NCBI GenBank assembly: GCA_964469815.1
Contig: CAYXZC010000053.1
Location: 1-13,009 of the forward strand
Reading direction: 5' to 3'
DNA length: 13,009 bases
DNA from: MGBC163016 sp964469815
Lineage (GTDB): Bacteria > Actinomycetota > Coriobacteriia > Coriobacteriales > Eggerthellaceae
The position numbers and the translations under genes were made by a program. The notes under the pieces were generated by a model. It worked only from the letters and a program-made list of their open reading frames with translations, ran no database searches and was not told the DNA's origin. This document shows, piece after piece, positions 6,460 through 12,818 of the stretch. How positions within the stretch are numbered: position 1 is the stretch's first letter; every line of letters starts with the position of its first letter.

Positions 6460-6519
6460 CCGTGTAGTGGGCGGTTTTAACCGCCCACATGAGGACGATC
6501 AAGATCGCCCTCTACACGG
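6460..6519. repeat. Y-shaped composite palindromic repeat, copy A
   Basis: Outer stem CCGTGTAG (6460-6467) / CTACACGG (6512-6519) encloses two side hairpins. The first has arm GTGGGCGGTT, loop TT and a perfect complement (6467-6488). The second has arm GAGGACGATC, loop AA, arm GATCGCCCTC (6491-6512, one mismatch). Related composites lie at 6543-6682 and 11452-11513. Confidence 0.8.
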
Positions 6520-6542
6520 GCTCAGGCAATGTATCGGGTTGA

Positions 6543-6682
6543 CGTGTAGTGGCATGGACTTTAAAAGCAAAACCGAAGGTTTTCAACCAATAGATCGTCA
6601 TCCTGAGCGTAGAGAGCGGAGCGAACGGAGTCGAAGGATCTTACCCTGCCACATGAGGGCGATCAAGATCGCCCTCTACGCG
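6543..6682. repeat. composite palindromic repeat, copy B, split by an insertion
   Basis: The outer stem CGTGTAG (6543-6549) / CTACGCG (6676-6682) and the AA-loop hairpin (6655-6676) are present. The expected GTGGCA...TGCCAC hairpin is split: its arms lie at 6549-6554 and 6647-6652, with about 90 nt between. The interior holds AAAACC-GAA-GGTTTT (6569-6583) and an unrelated repeat (6595-6641). A linker resembling ATGCATCCGGTTGACG precedes this copy and the 11452 copy. Confidence 0.65.
6595..6641 (+). repeat. dispersed CCTGAGCG...GAAGGATC-type repeat
   Basis: Begins CATCCTGAGCG and ends GTCGAAGGATC, with a GAGCGGAGCGAACGGAG core. From memory, close relatives of this motif occur as intergenic repeats in many unrelated bacteria. 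Here it sits inside another palindromic repeat. Confidence 0.6.
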
Positions 6683-6733
6683 ATGGAAAGAAACGCATCC
6701 GGTTGATGCCTACAGATCGATCAGCGAAAAGCC

Positions 6734-8110
6734 TTATTGCTCGAATCGGATGGTATCGTTCGCGCGAGCGGTTTGGGTCTGGCGCATATGCTCCTGCACG
6801 ATGGCCTCCGCTTGACGGCGCAGGTGCGCCTGCTCGCGGCGCTCCGCACGTTTCGCCTGCGCAGCTTGTCTGGCCTGACGCTCTTCGACGCGGCGTTGCT
6901 CCTCGGCTATCCAAGCAGCGCTGACCGCTGCTTTCTCTTGTGCCACCCTCGGATCGGGCTCGGCTTCGCGAACGGGACGTTGCTGCTGTTGCAAGACCTG
7001 CCCGTCTTGCGGCATCGGCCGTCTTTGCGGTTGGTCGATCCGCCTTCCTTGCATCTCAGCTTGCAAAGGTCGACCCGATCGCTGAGCAGCATCTCTCTGG
7101 TCGAAAGGCCTACGCTCAGCATCCGGCATAGGCTGTCGCGCTTGGATCGGTTGGCGCTGTTGCATAGGCTCGATCCTTCGCCCTTCCCCATTCATAGAGG
7201 ACACGGGCGCTCCCTGACCATTGAATGGACGCCCTTCCATACCTTGCGAGCGGCGCGGCATGGCGTTTTGAGTCCGATCCTGCCCTTGCGGCATCCTACG
7301 ATTCGAATCCTGTCTGGAAGCATCGATGCCTGCAGGACGCCTATCGATCGGGCGCTCTTCTGCCCGGGTATGCTTCATAGGCTGCCTTGGACGATCCATG
7401 GAAGGACGATCCGCAAGACGACCATCGCGCAAGGGCATGCCGCCCGTCATCTCTTGTTGGCGAAGTATCGCTGCCGGCTCGCTCAGATCCATCGAAAGAG
7501 CCGGCGCATCATCTATCATCGCAGCAGCCGCACGCGCTGCGCGCTGCTCATTTGTCCTATCGGCGCCAAAGGGAATGACCGGCTTGTTGCGACGCCCGAA
7601 TGATCGCTTGTTCTGCCTCTCGCGTTCCTCATGATACGCATTGTGCTGCTGCTTGCGTGCAGGAGCCCCCTTCGCCGGTCCGATCGGTCTCACACCGCTG
7701 AAACCAACAGGCTGATCCTGCGCCATGCGGGCAGGCGCCACCGGATTCACACGGTTGGGCTGTCCCTGCATTTGAGCTTGCATTTGAGCTTGCGGGCGTT
7801 GTTGACCCGGGCTTTGCGGATGCTGTTGCATACGTGGTTGCGGGCGTTGTTGGCCTTGCAGCTGATAGTCCGATGAGCCATCGAGCTGTGCGGCAACCTG
7901 TCTTCCGAATTCATCGAACTTGCCCGTATCGCCGTTCAGATATCGAACGATCTGGGACACCTTGTGCCGCTCGTTCACGAACGCCTGCGTCAATTTCTGA
8001 AGCCGTTTTCCCAAGCTTGCGGTGCGCACCGTCAGATAGATGACCGCCGCCAGCAAGACGATGGCGATGATCAAAAACACCGGCATGGGGATAACGGAAG
8101 GATTCGCCAA
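6734..8110 (-). CDS. membrane-anchored Gln/Pro/Arg-rich protein
   Basis: A 458-residue protein of no family I recognise. It has one N-terminal membrane helix (about residues 10-27), a short amphipathic, probably coiled-coil segment (30-60, ending VSQIVRYLNGDTGKF), and a long low-complexity region rich in Gln, Pro, Arg and Met (about 83-380; for example 86-117). It ends with an Ala/Glu/Arg/Gln-rich helix (about 385-455, AEEQRRVEERQARQAAQAKR). With the N-terminus outside, the large polar part would be cytoplasmic. The TTG at 8110 directly follows the deformylase-like stop (TAATTG) and lacks a good ribosome binding site. An ATG at residue 9 (8086) is an alternative start, also without one. Adjacency suggests coupled expression with the gene before it. 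The repetitive codons also produce a long open frame on the other strand. Confidence 0.75.
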   Translation of the reverse strand: MANPSVIPMPVFLIIAIVLLAAVIYLTVRTASLGKRLQKLTQAFVNERHKVSQIVRYLNGDTGKFDEFGRQVAAQLDGSSDYQLQGQQRPQPRMQQHPQSPGQQRPQAQMQAQMQGQPNRVNPVAPARMAQDQPVGFSGVRPIGPAKGAPARKQQHNAYHEERERQNKRSFGRRNKPVIPFGADRTNEQRAARAAAAMIDDAPALSMDLSEPAAILRQQEMTGGMPLRDGRLADRPSMDRPRQPMKHTRAEERPIDRRPAGIDASRQDSNRRMPQGQDRTQNAMPRRSQGMEGRPFNGQGAPVSSMNGEGRRIEPMQQRQPIQARQPMPDAERRPFDQRDAAQRSGRPLQAEMQGRRIDQPQRRPMPQDGQVLQQQQRPVREAEPDPRVAQEKAAVSAAWIAEEQRRVEERQARQAAQAKRAERREQAHLRRQAEAIVQEHMRQTQTARANDTIRFEQ

Positions 8111-8530
8111 TTAGACCAACTTGCCTTTGCAGTGATCTATCAGATGCTGCACCACCTGCGCATTGCGCGCCTCGAATTCACGTCGGCAATGAACCAGCTT
8201 GCCATCAACGAATTCATCCATCTCGACCTGGCACCATCCATATCGTGTGACCTTGGAATCGCCTTCATGGGAGAAGCACTCCTCCATCGTACGCATGGGG
8301 TAAAGAGCCTTGCGCATGACGGGGTTCATGATGATATGCGGCTCATCGTCATCATCGAGATAAACCCCGATGGCCTTCGTCACGCCGATCTGGTTCGCAG
8401 CAAGACATGCTGCCTCTTCCAAAGATCCGATCGTATCGAGAAGATCTTGAACCACGTTCGCATCGGCCTCGGTTGCCTTTTCGCATTTTTGAGAGAGGAT
8501 AGCTTCATCCTTGACGATATCTTTGACCAT
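8111..8530 (-). CDS. peptide deformylase-like protein, catalytic Glu missing
   Basis: A 139-residue member of the short peptide deformylase group found in clostridia and enterococci. True deformylases remove the formyl group from nascent N-termini using a metal held by Cys and two His. The three family motifs are recognisable but altered. GxGLAAxQ is AACLAANQ (40-47). EGCLS is EECFS (83-87), with metal ligand Cys85 kept. QHExDHL is QHLIDHC (128-134), with His129 and His133 kept and the catalytic Glu replaced by Leu130. The DNA reads clearly as CAT CTG ATA GAT CAC. The metal site could therefore persist while hydrolysis is likely lost. GGAAGG lies 8 nt before the ATG at 8530, and a promoter is visible upstream. 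It is first in a pair with the Gln-rich membrane protein. It is probably not the cell's main deformylase. Confidence 0.82.
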   Translation of the reverse strand: MVKDIVKDEAILSQKCEKATEADANVVQDLLDTIGSLEEAACLAANQIGVTKAIGVYLDDDDEPHIIMNPVMRKALYPMRTMEECFSHEGDSKVTRYGWCQVEMDEFVDGKLVHCRREFEARNAQVVQHLIDHCKGKLV

Positions 8531-8603
8531 TTAAGATGCCTTCCTTGGGCTTTGGATCCGCGTCTTTTGCCTGCAAGTACCACACGGATCTTCCATCCAG
8601 ACA

Positions 8604-8632
8604 ATCTTACATTACGAAAGGTCATTTGTCAG
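8604..8632 (-). promoter_or_regulatory. promoter of the deformylase-like operon
   Basis: On the minus strand CTGACA (8632-8627, five of six matches to TTGACA), a 17-bp spacer and TAAGAT (8609-8604). This leaves a leader of roughly 65-70 nt before the ATG at 8530. The -35 is part of the 22-nt tandem repeat. Confidence 0.6.
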
Positions 8633-8654
8633 ATTACAAACGGTCATTTGTCAG
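8611..8654. repeat. two tandem 22-nt repeats at a divergent promoter region
   Basis: 8611-8632 and 8633-8654 differ at only two positions and share GGTCATTTGTCAG. A period of 22 bp is about two helical turns, so a protein would meet both copies on one DNA face. The downstream copy (in minus-strand sense) overlaps the -35 of the deformylase-like promoter. Likely a regulator binding site; the regulator is not known. Confidence 0.7.
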
Positions 8655-8719
8655 GGCATACGAAGCCGGTTCAAAAAACGAGAATATCGGGATGCTTTGA
8701 AATGTTCGCTCCATGAAAC

Positions 8720-8747
8720 CTGTCTGTCACATATCGACATCTATAAT
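8720..8747 (+). promoter_or_regulatory. probable promoter of the PH-domain operon
   Basis: Consensus TATAAT at 8742-8747, about 36 nt before the ATG at 8784. The -35 is poor (CTGTCT, 8720-8725, spacer 16), so the promoter may need an activator, or the -10 may be fortuitous. Confidence 0.45.
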
Positions 8748-8783
8748 GGATGGATAATGTCAACCGACTAGATTGGGCAAACG

Positions 8784-9275
8784 ATGAGACAACTTCCCGC
8801 AAACCAATTGGATCCGAAGATCAAATCCGTATGGCGAATGAGCAGCGCCATCTGGCTTGTGATCATCTTCCTTTGCTGCATGATACCCTTCGCTTTCGTG
8901 GCTTTGATCGAGCCTTCGGAGAAATGGGCGCTGGGCGTTGTCGTGCTGGAGGTCATCCTGTTCGTCGTTCTGTTCGTGTTGTTTGTGTTCATCTTGCCGC
9001 CCATACGCTATGCCCGTTGGCGCTACGAGCTCAGCGATGATTTCGTGGATATCGCTCTTGGCATCATATGGAGGAAGCGCTTCATCATCCCATTCATCCG
9101 AGTTCAGAACACCGACACGCAGCAAGGACCCATCCTTAGGATGTTCGGACTATCGAGCGTTACCGTATCGACCGCAGCAGGTTCGCACTCCATCCCCGGG
9201 CTCGACAACGAATCGGCAGAGCAACTGCGCGACCGAGCCGCTGAGCTTGCACGCATCGCTCGAGAGGATGTATAG
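8784..9275 (+). CDS. bacterial PH (bPH2, YdbS-like) membrane protein
   Basis: A 163-residue protein with two adjacent membrane helices (about 21-42 and 48-71) and a cytoplasmic bPH2 (DUF304) domain (about 75-158). The domain carries the usual core IPFIRVQNTDTQQGPILRM (102-120), then FGLSSVTVSTAAG (121-133) and GLDNESAEQLRDR (139-151). Length and layout match YdbS of Bacillus subtilis, the small partner of the larger YdbT. Its TAG stop is immediately followed by the ATG of the YdbT-like gene, so the two are translationally coupled and probably form one membrane complex. The ribosome binding site before 8784 is weak. In Bacillus, YdbST belong to the SigW envelope-stress regulon; whether this pair has an envelope-defence role here is inference. 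Confidence 0.88.
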   Translation: MRQLPANQLDPKIKSVWRMSSAIWLVIIFLCCMIPFAFVALIEPSEKWALGVVVLEVILFVVLFVLFVFILPPIRYARWRYELSDDFVDIALGIIWRKRFIIPFIRVQNTDTQQGPILRMFGLSSVTVSTAAGSHSIPGLDNESAEQLRDRAAELARIAREDV

Positions 9276-11330
9276 ATGAATCCCGAACAGCCCAACGGCG
9301 TGCCCACACAACCTGTACAACCCACACAGCCAGAACAGGTGAATGCCGCATACCAGCAGCAATACCAAGTGCAGCAGCCGCCTGCTCATCAAGCCACACA
9401 ATCTGCTCAGCAACAATCTGCTCAGCAACCAGCTCAGACATTCGCGCAGGCACCTGCATCGCTTTCCGATCTAGGCAAGCAGCACGTTCACCACAGCTAC
9501 ATCTGGCTCGGAAGCCTTCGCGCCATCGGCGTGCTCATCGTCGTGCTGATCATCGGAAGCATATCCTCGATCATCTCCGTTGTGGAGGCGCTGGCTGAAT
9601 ACGGTACGGGCGCGATAATGCTCCCGATCATCATCGGTGCCGGAGTCCTTTTGGTGCTCGTTTGCTTTGGTATCTTCGCCGGATTCACAGCGCTTGCCTT
9701 CAAGAACCTCTTCTATGAGGTAGGCTCGAACGAATTCAGCCTGTATTCGGGCATCATCAGCAAGAAGAAGGTGCATGTCCCCTACCAGCGCATACAGTCG
9801 GTCGATCAAAGGGCATCGCTACTGCAGAGGCTTTTCGGCGTATGCAACGTCTTCATCGACACCGCTGGCGGTGCAGCCAACAAGGCCATCTTGGTCCCCT
9901 ATCTCACGAAACAACAGGCGCAAGCGCTCAAGACCGAGCTATACACCAGAAAAGCGCTCCTTCAAGGGCAAAGCATGCAAGCGGCAAGCACTGCGAGCGC
10001 GCCTATAACCACAGCCACGCAGCCCGCTGCGACCGCAGCAGGTGCACAACCGTCCGCTGCACAACCCGCTGCGACCGCAGCAGGTGCACAACCGGCAGCA
10101 TCCGTCCAACCTGTTGCAACCATGCAGCAGCCCCAAGCCGCACAGGGCGGGAACGTCCTAGATAGCGGCGAGCAGATATGGAACCATATCGGTGGGGTCT
10201 TCGCCGGCGAAGATGCATTCCTCGAGCCTGTGAGCTATGAATACGGCCTATCGAACAAAGAGCTCATCTTCACGGGATTATCCAATAACTCCAGCTTCTT
10301 CCTGGCTATAGTGATCGTGATCGGATTCCTGGCGCAGGCATTCACGACCATCTTCGACATCTTCCCCGAAAGCGAGGATGCGGTCTTCGAGGGCATAGCC
10401 GCATCTGCGCTCGATTACGGCGTAACGCAGGTGTCCTTGACGCTCATCTTCGGCCTGATCGTCATCGCCTTCATCGTTTGGATAGCCTCAACGCTTGGCG
10501 CCTGCCTGCAATACGGAGGCTTCCACGCACGACGCCGCGGCGAGCGCATCGAGGTGGAACGCGGACTTTTGCAGCATCAATCCAAGAGCGTGAGCATCGA
10601 TCGCGTTCAATCGGTGATCGTGAAACAGACATTCATAAGGCGCATCCTCGGGTATTGCGAACTGAGCCTTGGCCGCATCGATGCGGCTGAAGAGTCGAAC
10701 GGTTCGGAGCAGTCAACGAAGATCGCCGATCAGGGACTTGTGATCCATCCTTTCGTGAAGAAGAGCCGGGTTCCCGAGATCCTTGCCGGACTGGTTCCGG
10801 AATTCTCCGATGCGCCGAGTGATGCGGATATGAGAAGCGTATCGAAGAAGGCTCTGCGACGCGGTCTCATCAGACGGTGCATCTGGCAAGGCGGGGGCTT
10901 TTGGCTGGCTGTTTTCGTGGCGATATGCCAGATCGTGCTCGGTGCTATCGAGCCGTACATGGACTACGACAGCATCATGTTCCTGCTCGCGATACTTCCC
11001 TTCTTCGCCATCCTCTATCTGCTGGCGGCGGTGATATTCGTGATAGATATCGTCGGCACCGTGTTCTGGTCTCGCGAATCGGGCTTCGCATACAACAGAC
11101 GATTCATGACCGTGCACAACGGAGGCCTTTCCACCGCTTCGGTGAGCTTTCCACGCAATAAGATCCAATTCGGCTTCACGCGAACCAACCCATTGCAACG
11201 AGTGGCTGGCACAGCAACGATCCTAGCGGTCACCGCAGCAGGGATAGGCGGCACCACCACGCAGCTCATCGATGTCGAAGAGCAGGCAGCCACGGATTGG
11301 CTCAAGTGGTTAGAGCCTTTTGGTTCATAA
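9276..11330 (+). CDS. large membrane protein with three bPH2 domains (YdbT-like)
   Basis: A 684-residue partner of the preceding gene. An N-terminal Gln/Pro/Ala tail (1-65) is followed by three repeats of membrane-helix pair plus bPH2 domain. Helices at about 83-104 and 113-140 precede PH1 (145-225, VPYQRIQSVDQRASLLQR). Helices at 339-360 and 385-408 precede PH2 (413-500, SIDRVQSVIVKQTFIRRIL). Helices at 540-560 and 566-597 precede PH3 (603-680, FPRNKIQFGFTRTNPLQR). An Ala/Gln/Pro linker (235-290) between PH1 and the second helix pair contains a recent 14-residue duplication. GAGAGG lies 8 nt before the ATG, inside the end of the upstream gene. YdbT proteins are usually shorter; the low-complexity tail and linker account for the extra length. 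The operon ends before a repeat cluster, and no T-tract terminator is seen. Confidence 0.88.
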   Translation: MNPEQPNGVPTQPVQPTQPEQVNAAYQQQYQVQQPPAHQATQSAQQQSAQQPAQTFAQAPASLSDLGKQHVHHSYIWLGSLRAIGVLIVVLIIGSISSIISVVEALAEYGTGAIMLPIIIGAGVLLVLVCFGIFAGFTALAFKNLFYEVGSNEFSLYSGIISKKKVHVPYQRIQSVDQRASLLQRLFGVCNVFIDTAGGAANKAILVPYLTKQQAQALKTELYTRKALLQGQSMQAASTASAPITTATQPAATAAGAQPSAAQPAATAAGAQPAASVQPVATMQQPQAAQGGNVLDSGEQIWNHIGGVFAGEDAFLEPVSYEYGLSNKELIFTGLSNNSSFFLAIVIVIGFLAQAFTTIFDIFPESEDAVFEGIAASALDYGVTQVSLTLIFGLIVIAFIVWIASTLGACLQYGGFHARRRGERIEVERGLLQHQSKSVSIDRVQSVIVKQTFIRRILGYCELSLGRIDAAEESNGSEQSTKIADQGLVIHPFVKKSRVPEILAGLVPEFSDAPSDADMRSVSKKALRRGLIRRCIWQGGGFWLAVFVAICQIVLGAIEPYMDYDSIMFLLAILPFFAILYLLAAVIFVIDIVGTVFWSRESGFAYNRRFMTVHNGGLSTASVSFPRNKIQFGFTRTNPLQRVAGTATILAVTAAGIGGTTTQLIDVEEQAATDWLKWLEPFGS
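10023..10094 (+). repeat. in-frame 42-nt tandem duplication in the YdbT-like gene
   Basis: A 30-nt block at 10023-10052 is repeated exactly at 10065-10094, a period of 42 nt. It encodes PAATAAGAQP twice within the low-complexity linker. The exact identity suggests recent duplication by slippage, and copy number may vary between strains. Confidence 0.85.
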
Positions 11331-11401
11331 ATGCGAACGAATAAGCTTGGACAAATGTAGAACGTTTGGACGGATCACGTATTCTCCCTTTGCAACGCAA
11401 C

Positions 11402-11433
11402 GTGTAGTGGGCGATCAAGATCGCCCACTACAC
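11402..11433. repeat. perfect 15-bp intergenic palindrome, AA loop
   Basis: Arm GTGTAGTGGGCGATC (11402-11416), loop AA, exact complement (11419-11433). It joins the GTGTAG outer module and the GCGATC-AA-GATCGC module seen separately at 6460-6519. It lies between the convergent PH-domain and aminotransferase genes. No T tract follows, but such a stem could slow transcription or protect 3' ends. Confidence 0.85.
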
Positions 11434-11451
11434 AGGTAATGCATCCGGTTG

Positions 11452-11513
11452 ACGCGTAGTGGCAGGTTTTAACCTGCCACATATGGGCGCATGTGCCCAC
11501 GGGCGCTACTCGT
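11452..11513. repeat. Y-shaped composite palindromic repeat, copy C
   Basis: Outer stem ACGCGTAG (11452-11459) / CTACTCGT (11506-11513), one mismatch. It encloses a perfect hairpin with arm GTGGCAGGTT and loop TT (11459-11480) and a smaller TGGGC/GCCCA hairpin (11484-11499). The last arm contains the stop codon of the aminotransferase gene (11506-11508), so the repeat and the coding end overlap. Confidence 0.75.
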
Positions 11514-12684
11514 AAGCCTCTTTCAGGGCCTTGAATGCCGGCATGGAGCGCTCGATGGTGCTGCGTTCGATGCAGTAGGTCAGCCTTACCCAACCCTGGG
11601 ATCCGAAGCTGTCGGATGGCACCAGCAAAAGTTCGAACTCCTTCGCCTTCTCGGAGAACGCCTCCGCATCAGGCTCAAGGGCGCGTACCCAAAGATAGAA
11701 CGCTCCTTCAGGCTCGACGAATTCGTACCCGAGCTTTGCAAGACCGCGGGTCAAGATAGCGCGATTCTCCTCATAGGCGCGCACATCAGATGGCACATCG
11801 ATGCATTTCGCGATGACACGCTGCAGGATGACCGATGCGCAGATATACCCAAGCGCTCTTCCGGCTCCGCATACGGCTGTGAACACCTCATCGCAGTTCT
11901 CCATCGCATCGTTCACGTAGATATACCCGATGCGCTCGCCGGGAAGCGATAGCGATTTCGAGTAGGTATAACACACGATCGTGTTCGCATAGATCTGCGG
12001 GATGCATGTCACATGCGCTCCGTAGACGATCTCGCGATAAGCATCATCGCTGATGATGTATATATCGCGCCCGAGCTCTTCCTGCTTGCGCTCGAGCATG
12101 GCGGCAAGATCGCGCAGGCTGTCCTCCGTATACACAGAACCGACAGGGTTGTTCGGGCTGTTGATTATGATCGCGCTCGTACGCTCGTTCACGGCTGCCT
12201 CTATCGCATCCAGATCCAACTGGAAGCTCGGCTCTGCCGCAGGCACTTCGATAAGGTCGGCTCCTGCGGTATGCGTCCACGTCTTGTATTCCGGGAAATA
12301 CGGCGTGATGGTTATGACCTCATCGCCCGGATCGCAGATCGCTGAAAGGCTTATCGCTATTGCCGAGGACGCGCCTGAGGTAATGTAGACGTTCTTCGCA
12401 CTGGCGCCCAGATCGAAACGCCGGCACAGGCTCTCTGCGATGGTCGCACGAACGCTTGGATCGCCCGGCGATGGGGTGTATTCATGCAAGGCCACCGGAT
12501 CCATCTCGAGCAGCTCCAGAAACGCCCTTCTCACCTGATCTGGCGCAGGGATGCTGGGATTTCCGATACTGTAATCGAATACGTTATCCGCGCCTATCTG
12601 AGCCTTCCGCTCCATCCCATAGGCAAAAAGCTCGCGGATCTTATTGGGTGCAGCACCCAGATCGTACATCTCCTGATTGATCAT
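11506..12684 (-). CDS. PLP-dependent aminotransferase, fold type I (class I/II)
   Basis: A 392-residue cytoplasmic enzyme of the aspartate-aminotransferase fold, expected to move an amino group between an amino acid and a 2-oxo acid. Seen in order: YSIGNPSIPAP (38-48), YTPSPGDPSVR (69-79), TSGASSAI (102-109), NSPNNPVG (175-182, Asn179 contacting PLP), ISDDAYREI (211-219, Asp213 pairing with the pyridine nitrogen), YSKSLSLPGERIGY (241-254, with Lys243 forming the Schiff base) and WVRLTY (365-370, Arg367 binding the substrate carboxylate). All key residues are present. AGGAG lies 6 nt before the ATG at 12684. It is monocistronic, facing away from the oxidoreductase gene. Aspartate, alanine or aromatic preference cannot be assigned; some relatives are annotated as aspartate aminotransferases. 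Confidence 0.93.
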   Translation of the reverse strand: MINQEMYDLGAAPNKIRELFAYGMERKAQIGADNVFDYSIGNPSIPAPDQVRRAFLELLEMDPVALHEYTPSPGDPSVRATIAESLCRRFDLGASAKNVYITSGASSAIAISLSAICDPGDEVITITPYFPEYKTWTHTAGADLIEVPAAEPSFQLDLDAIEAAVNERTSAIIINSPNNPVGSVYTEDSLRDLAAMLERKQEELGRDIYIISDDAYREIVYGAHVTCIPQIYANTIVCYTYSKSLSLPGERIGYIYVNDAMENCDEVFTAVCGAGRALGYICASVILQRVIAKCIDVPSDVRAYEENRAILTRGLAKLGYEFVEPEGAFYLWVRALEPDAEAFSEKAKEFELLLVPSDSFGSQGWVRLTYCIERSTIERSMPAFKALKEAYE

Positions 12685-12723
12685 CGGAACTCCTCATATG
12701 CGAAATGATTCCCGTTATAAGCG

Positions 12724-12790
12724 ATAAACGCCTGTTTGGACGCGTTTTCATCTATTATACTTACTTGATAAGAGATTGAACTGCGTTTAT
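12724..12790. promoter_or_regulatory. ATAAACGC/GCGTTTAT half-sites in the divergent promoter region
   Basis: ATAAACGC (12724-12731) is exactly inverted at 12783-12790, and another GCGTTT lies at 12742-12747, forming AAACGC-N10-GCGTTT with the first. TATTAT (12753-12758, plus strand) and TTATAA (12715-12720 region, minus strand) are possible -10 elements of the two divergent genes. A shared regulator is plausible but unproven. Confidence 0.35.
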
Positions 12791-12818
12791 TCAGAACATT
12801 GTTAGAGAGGATGGGCAA

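Larger units (their letters stand above)
6172..6733. other. 562-nt non-coding stretch of palindromes and repeats
   Basis: No protein gene is supported here. From the ATPase side: the promoter/operator palindrome (6195-6217), a plain AT-rich segment (about 6220-6340), the iterated palindromes (6347-6397), two small hairpins ACGCAT-T-ATGCGT (6424-6436) and AGGTG-AA-CACCT (6447-6458), two composite palindromic repeats (6460-6519 and 6543-6682), and a final GCATC/GATGC hairpin near 6694-6708. An open frame of 62 codons on the minus strand (6234-6422) crosses the operators and has no ribosome binding site, so I do not call it. Confidence 0.75.

Noticed and set aside
6347..6682. CRISPR array
   Set aside because: The repeats are unequal in sequence and spacing, are hairpin modules rather than a uniform repeat-spacer series, and no cas genes are present.
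6737..7603. 288-codon open frame on the plus strand
   Set aside because: It lies opposite the Gln/Pro/Arg-rich gene and arises from that gene's biased codons. The product is Leu/Arg/Ser-rich without a recognisable domain, while the minus-strand protein has a membrane helix and an operon context.
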